In this document: positions 61,377 to 64,000 of the stretch, in pieces
Layout of the letters: every line of letters begins with the position of its first letter
Position numbering within the stretch: the first letter of the stretch is position 1
NCBI GenBank assembly: GCA_903994365.1
Contig: CAJEXL010000002.1
Coordinates: forward strand, 1 to 64,000
Direction: 5' to 3'
Source of the DNA: an uncultured Chlorobiaceae bacterium
GTDB taxonomy: Bacteria > Bacteroidota > Chlorobiia > Chlorobiales > Chlorobiaceae
Length of the DNA: 64,000 bases
The notes under the pieces: model-generated
Database searches by the model: none
Told to the model about the DNA's origin: nothing
Seen by the model: only the letters and a program-made list of their open reading frames with translations
Translations under genes and position numbers: made by a program

Positions 61377-62209
61377 TGCGCAAGGCCCTCACCCGTTGTC
61401 GCCGATAGCTCAAACCATTCCAGATGATGGTTAACCCGCATGGCGTTCTCCCGGCACTTCGCCACATCAAACTCTACATAAGGCAGCAGATCAATCTTGT
61501 TGAGAATACAGAGATCAGCCTCATGAAACATGGTCGGATACTTCAGCGGCTTGTCGTCGCCCTCAGTCACGCTGATAATCACCACTTTCAAAGCCTCACC
61601 AAGGTCAAAGAGCGCCGGGCAGACAAGGTTTCCGACATTCTCGATACAGAGCAGCGAATTATCCTGCAAGTCAAGCTCCTTGACCGCACGGTTCACCATC
61701 AAGGCATCAAGATGACATCCTGATCCTGTATTGATCTGGATCACCGGCACACCAAGGGCGTGAATACGGTCGGCATCATTGGTTGTCTGCTGGTCACCCT
61801 CGATAACAGCAACCGGAAACCGCTGGTGCAGCAATGGAATGATTTTTTCGAGCAACGACGTTTTTCCCGAGCCCGGAGAGCTGAGAAAATTCAGGGCAAA
61901 AATATTCCTTGCCTCAAAGTATCCCCGGTTTCTTTCGGCAAGAAGATTGTTTTGCTGAAGAACATCCTGTTCAAGCACAATCTTCCGGCTTGTCCCTTCA
62001 TGGTGATGGTGATGCCCCCCATCATGATTGTGCATATAATCGCGGTCGTGATGCTCCTCAGGGAAATGATCGTGATCGTGGGTCTCCCCACCAGCATGAG
62101 AATGGCTATGCTCTTCCGTACCAGGGTTAACATGGACATGATAATCGCTCTCACCGGGTTTGCGAAGCACTGCCCCGCAATCACCCGAACAACCACAGGT
62201 ATCGCACAT
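61337..62209 (-). CDS. hypB: HypB, nickel-inserting GTPase
   Basis: 290 aa. N-terminal high-affinity metal site CDTCGCSGDC, then a His-rich stretch (EEHSHSHAGGETHDHDHF, then further His to ~70) for nickel storage. GTPase domain: FLSSPGSGKTSLLEKI (P-loop, ~112), VIEGDQQTTNDADRI, INTGSGCHLDALMV (metal-binding Cys/His), LCIENVGNLVCPA, VTEGDDKPLKYPTMF and LNKIDLLPYVEFD. It hands Ni to the hydrogenase large subunit with HypA. Starts four bases after hypA ends. Confidence 0.96.
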   Translation of the reverse strand: MCDTCGCSGDCGAVLRKPGESDYHVHVNPGTEEHSHSHAGGETHDHDHFPEEHHDRDYMHNHDGGHHHHHEGTSRKIVLEQDVLQQNNLLAERNRGYFEARNIFALNFLSSPGSGKTSLLEKIIPLLHQRFPVAVIEGDQQTTNDADRIHALGVPVIQINTGSGCHLDALMVNRAVKELDLQDNSLLCIENVGNLVCPALFDLGEALKVVIISVTEGDDKPLKYPTMFHEADLCILNKIDLLPYVEFDVAKCRENAMRVNHHLEWFELSATTGEGLAQWQQWLEKRLLHH

Positions 62210-62213
62210 TTTT

Positions 62214-62567
62214 CTACTCTCCCTCTTCTTCTATAGTTATGGTTTGAATCAGAAACTCCTCACCGGAGACAATGGTTATCCGAAGCGAGCGGCATTTGGG
62301 GCACTCGGCATAATAAAAAGTGACAGGAAACCTCATGCCACACTCTCCGCACTCACCAGTCCCTTCGGGTTCCCCAATCACCAGGGCCGCACCTTCAGCA
62401 ATCGTCCCTTTGGTTGCCGCTGAAAAGCAGAATTTCAATGACTCTGCCTCAATGCCCGCAAGTTTTCCAACAAGAAGCTCAACACCGGAAATTCTCACTC
62501 CCCCCTCTTTTTCTGCATTGGCGACCACCGCATCAACAATGGACATCGCAATACTCATCTCATGCAT
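62214..62567 (-). CDS. hypA: HypA, nickel metallochaperone
   Basis: 117 aa starting MHEMSIAMSIVDAV; His2 is the nickel ligand. A zinc site follows in GECGECGMRF and AECPKCRSL. First gene of the hypABFCDE operon on the minus strand. No hydrogenase structural gene lies in the window, so the client enzyme is elsewhere in the genome. Confidence 0.95.
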   Translation of the reverse strand: MHEMSIAMSIVDAVVANAEKEGGVRISGVELLVGKLAGIEAESLKFCFSAATKGTIAEGAALVIGEPEGTGECGECGMRFPVTFYYAECPKCRSLRITIVSGEEFLIQTITIEEEGE

Positions 62568-62613
62568 AACAACAGCAAAGTATAGTTATTCCAAAACCCG
62601 GCCTCCAGTGAAA

Positions 62614-62658
62614 ACTGACAACTGACAACTGATTACTGACTACTGGCAACTGACAACT
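62614..62658. repeat. Short imperfect tandem repeat (CTGACAA type)
   Basis: About six to seven imperfect ~7-base units (ACTGACA, ACTGACA, ACTGATT, ACTGACT, ACTGGCA, ACTGACA) in the gap between divergent hypA and pyrB. A simple-sequence tract; may vary in copy number between strains. Confidence 0.7.
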
Positions 62659-62741
62659 CCCCCAAGGTAGTTCATGAACTTCAATATTTATTTGTACATT
62701 TGAAAAAAATCTTCCTGAAACGCAGCAAACAAGAGCAAAAG

Positions 62742-63671
62742 TTGAAGCACCTTACAGGACTATGCAATGTTCCGGCCAGTGAGATTACACTGCTTCTCGA
62801 CCTGGCCGCCGATTTCAAGAGAGAGTTGATCAGCGGAAACCCCTCTTTTGAGCAATCTCTTCGCAATAAACGCATTGCGCTGGTTTTTTTTGAAAATTCA
62901 ACTCGCACGCGCTTCTCCTTTGAAATAGCCGCCCGTCATCTTGGAGCCGGAACGCTGAACTTCAGCGCCTCGTCAAGCAGTGTCAGCAAGGGAGAGACCC
63001 TCGGTGACACCATCAAAAACCTTGAAGCGATGCAGGTGGATGCCTTTGTGCTGCGCCACCCCTCCTCTGGGGCAGCAGACCTCATCACTGGCATCACCTC
63101 CAAAACGGTCATCAATGCGGGTGACGGATCGCATGAACATCCCACACAAGCGCTGCTCGATATATTTACGCTCCGCGACTATTTTGGGAAAATCGAAGGG
63201 CTCAGGGTAGTCATTATCGGCGATGTACTCCACAGCCGCGTTGCCCGTTCCAACATCTATGGACTCCTTGCCGCTGGCGCTGAAGTGGGAATCTGCTGCC
63301 CGGTAACCCTCATGCCGCCCGATGCTGACCGGTTGGGAGTGACCCTCTTCACTGACCTTGACCGGGCCATCACCTGGGCTGATTCGGCTATCGTCCTTCG
63401 CCTGCAACTTGAACGTGCTACCGGAGGCTACCTCCCCTCTCTTGAAGAGTATTCAGTCTATTACGGTCTTACCGATGAGCGGCTGGAGCGGATGCAAAAA
63501 CATCTCCTGGTGCTCCATCCCGGACCGATAAACCGTGAGATTGAGATCTCCAACCATGTAGCCGACAGGATACAGCCACCCGGCTATTCAAAAAGCGTTC
63601 TGCTTGAACAGGTCACCAATGGAGTGGCCATACGCATGGCGGTGATGCAAACCTTGCTTGCCCCACACTGA
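62742..63671 (+). CDS. pyrB: PyrB, aspartate carbamoyltransferase catalytic chain
   Basis: 309 aa from TTG 62742 (LKHLTGLCNVPASE), the length and start usual for PyrB; the frame also opens with a TTG at 62700, which would add 14 basic residues. Catalyses the first committed pyrimidine step. Carbamoyl-phosphate motif FFENSTRTRFSFE, SSSVSKGETLGDTIKNLEAM (catalytic Ser/Lys loop), RHPSSGA, GDGSHEHPTQALLDIFTL, VIIGDVLHSRVARSN, and VLHPGPINREIEI are all present. Confidence 0.94.
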   Translation: MKHLTGLCNVPASEITLLLDLAADFKRELISGNPSFEQSLRNKRIALVFFENSTRTRFSFEIAARHLGAGTLNFSASSSSVSKGETLGDTIKNLEAMQVDAFVLRHPSSGAADLITGITSKTVINAGDGSHEHPTQALLDIFTLRDYFGKIEGLRVVIIGDVLHSRVARSNIYGLLAAGAEVGICCPVTLMPPDADRLGVTLFTDLDRAITWADSAIVLRLQLERATGGYLPSLEEYSVYYGLTDERLERMQKHLLVLHPGPINREIEISNHVADRIQPPGYSKSVLLEQVTNGVAIRMAVMQTLLAPH

Positions 63672-63695
63672 CGATAAAATAAACCCTTTATTATT

Positions 63696-64000
63696 ATGAC
63701 ACGCACCTGTAGCCTCAGTAGAACAATCCTGATTCTGACAGCCGCACTCTGTATCACCCATCACAACGTCTCCGCAGAACCACTCAAAAAGTCAGCAGGC
63801 AGAACCATTATCGCACCACTGCTGGCGGACCCGCTGGAGCCAAAAATTGCGGTCATGCCTTCACTGAGTGAACGCACCCTGCAGCTTGATATTGGCACAT
63901 CTCCCGATCTCTACCAGAGCGAGAGCGGGGAATTTGCCGTTGGTGTTGATTTCGGCACCTACTCACGACTGAAACGAACCAATGAGTTCAAGTTTCCTGT
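63696..64000 (+). CDS. Exported protein, N-terminal part (DUF1207-like?)
   Basis: The gene runs off the right edge; 101 codons are visible. Signal peptide MTRTCSLSRTILILTAALC ending near HHNVSAEP. The mature start has KSAGRTIIAPLLADPLEPK and a beta-rich stretch ending FAVGVDFGTYSRLKR, which resembles the opening of DUF1207 outer-membrane/periplasmic proteins (ADP-EP-K and GxdfgtysRL). It lies 24 bp after pyrB. The family assignment needs the rest of the gene. Confidence 0.6.
   Translation, partial: MTRTCSLSRTILILTAALCITHHNVSAEPLKKSAGRTIIAPLLADPLEPKIAVMPSLSERTLQLDIGTSPDLYQSESGEFAVGVDFGTYSRLKRTNEFKFP

Overview
The window looks like a piece of a green sulfur bacterium (Chlorobiaceae, Chlorobium/Pelodictyon type). 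No rRNA or species marker is present, so this rests on gene content: menaquinone synthesis genes (menB-C-E), an arsenite oxidase with a Rieske subunit, a complete hydrogenase-maturation set, fused Moco genes (mobBA, moaC-mog) and sulfur-assimilation genes. The species cannot be read from the sequence.

Layout. 1-3.1 kb: end of menB, menC and menE, with a two-armed palindromic repeat between menC and menE. 3.1-6.1 kb: parA-parB-dapB-membrane protein operon on the minus strand. 6.5-9.6 kb: mgtE and an ETF:quinone oxidoreductase. 9.7-18.7 kb: accessory region with an MNT-type nucleotidyltransferase whose partner gene is cut off, then a four-gene minus-strand operon mod-(AAA ATPase)-(PIN nuclease)-res, a broken DUF2283 gene and a pentapeptide-repeat protein. 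18.8-30.5 kb: DUF1848 protein, a permease-thioredoxin-CcdA operon, a transglutaminase-like protein, a MOSC protein, moaA, aioA-aioB (arsenite oxidase) and a DUF4405 membrane cytochrome b-like protein. 30.5-38.6 kb: second accessory region, bracketed by a decayed copy and the intact copy of the 3' end of mobA. It holds a type I R-M locus (hsdM, hsdS) whose hsdR is reduced to an in-frame scar, two Bro-N/DinD-like paralogs placed around hsdS, a rhuM fragment, and a short run of integron-type cassettes (DUF2971; DUF4160+DUF2442; PIN toxin+antitoxin) separated by attC-like sites. 38.6-41.9 kb: Moco operon moaCB-moeA-mobBA. 42.2-50.5 kb: plus-strand sulfur and thiazole block (DUF4395, metY, cysK, cysE, trans-sulfuration enzyme, thiSGHF). 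50.9-56.5 kb: sucA-sucB-lpdA. 56.5-62.6 kb: hypABFCDE on the minus strand. 62.7-64 kb: pyrB and the start of an exported protein.

How the parts fit. Arsenite oxidase needs Moco: moaA lies beside it and the rest of the window's Moco genes form one operon about 12 kb away. A permease/thioredoxin/CcdA operon and the MOSC gene share a near-identical palindrome (core ATCGCAAATAWACGAT), suggesting one regulator in an arsenic/thiol-linked region. A second palindrome, TTAAC-N4-GTTAA, lies upstream of sucA and moaCB, with a one-mismatch version before aioB. The two accessory regions are defence-rich. The leads most worth pursuing are the ATPase-PIN pair inside the type III R-M operon, the paired Bro-N/DinD-like genes around hsdS next to a deleted hsdR, and the integrase-less attC cluster.
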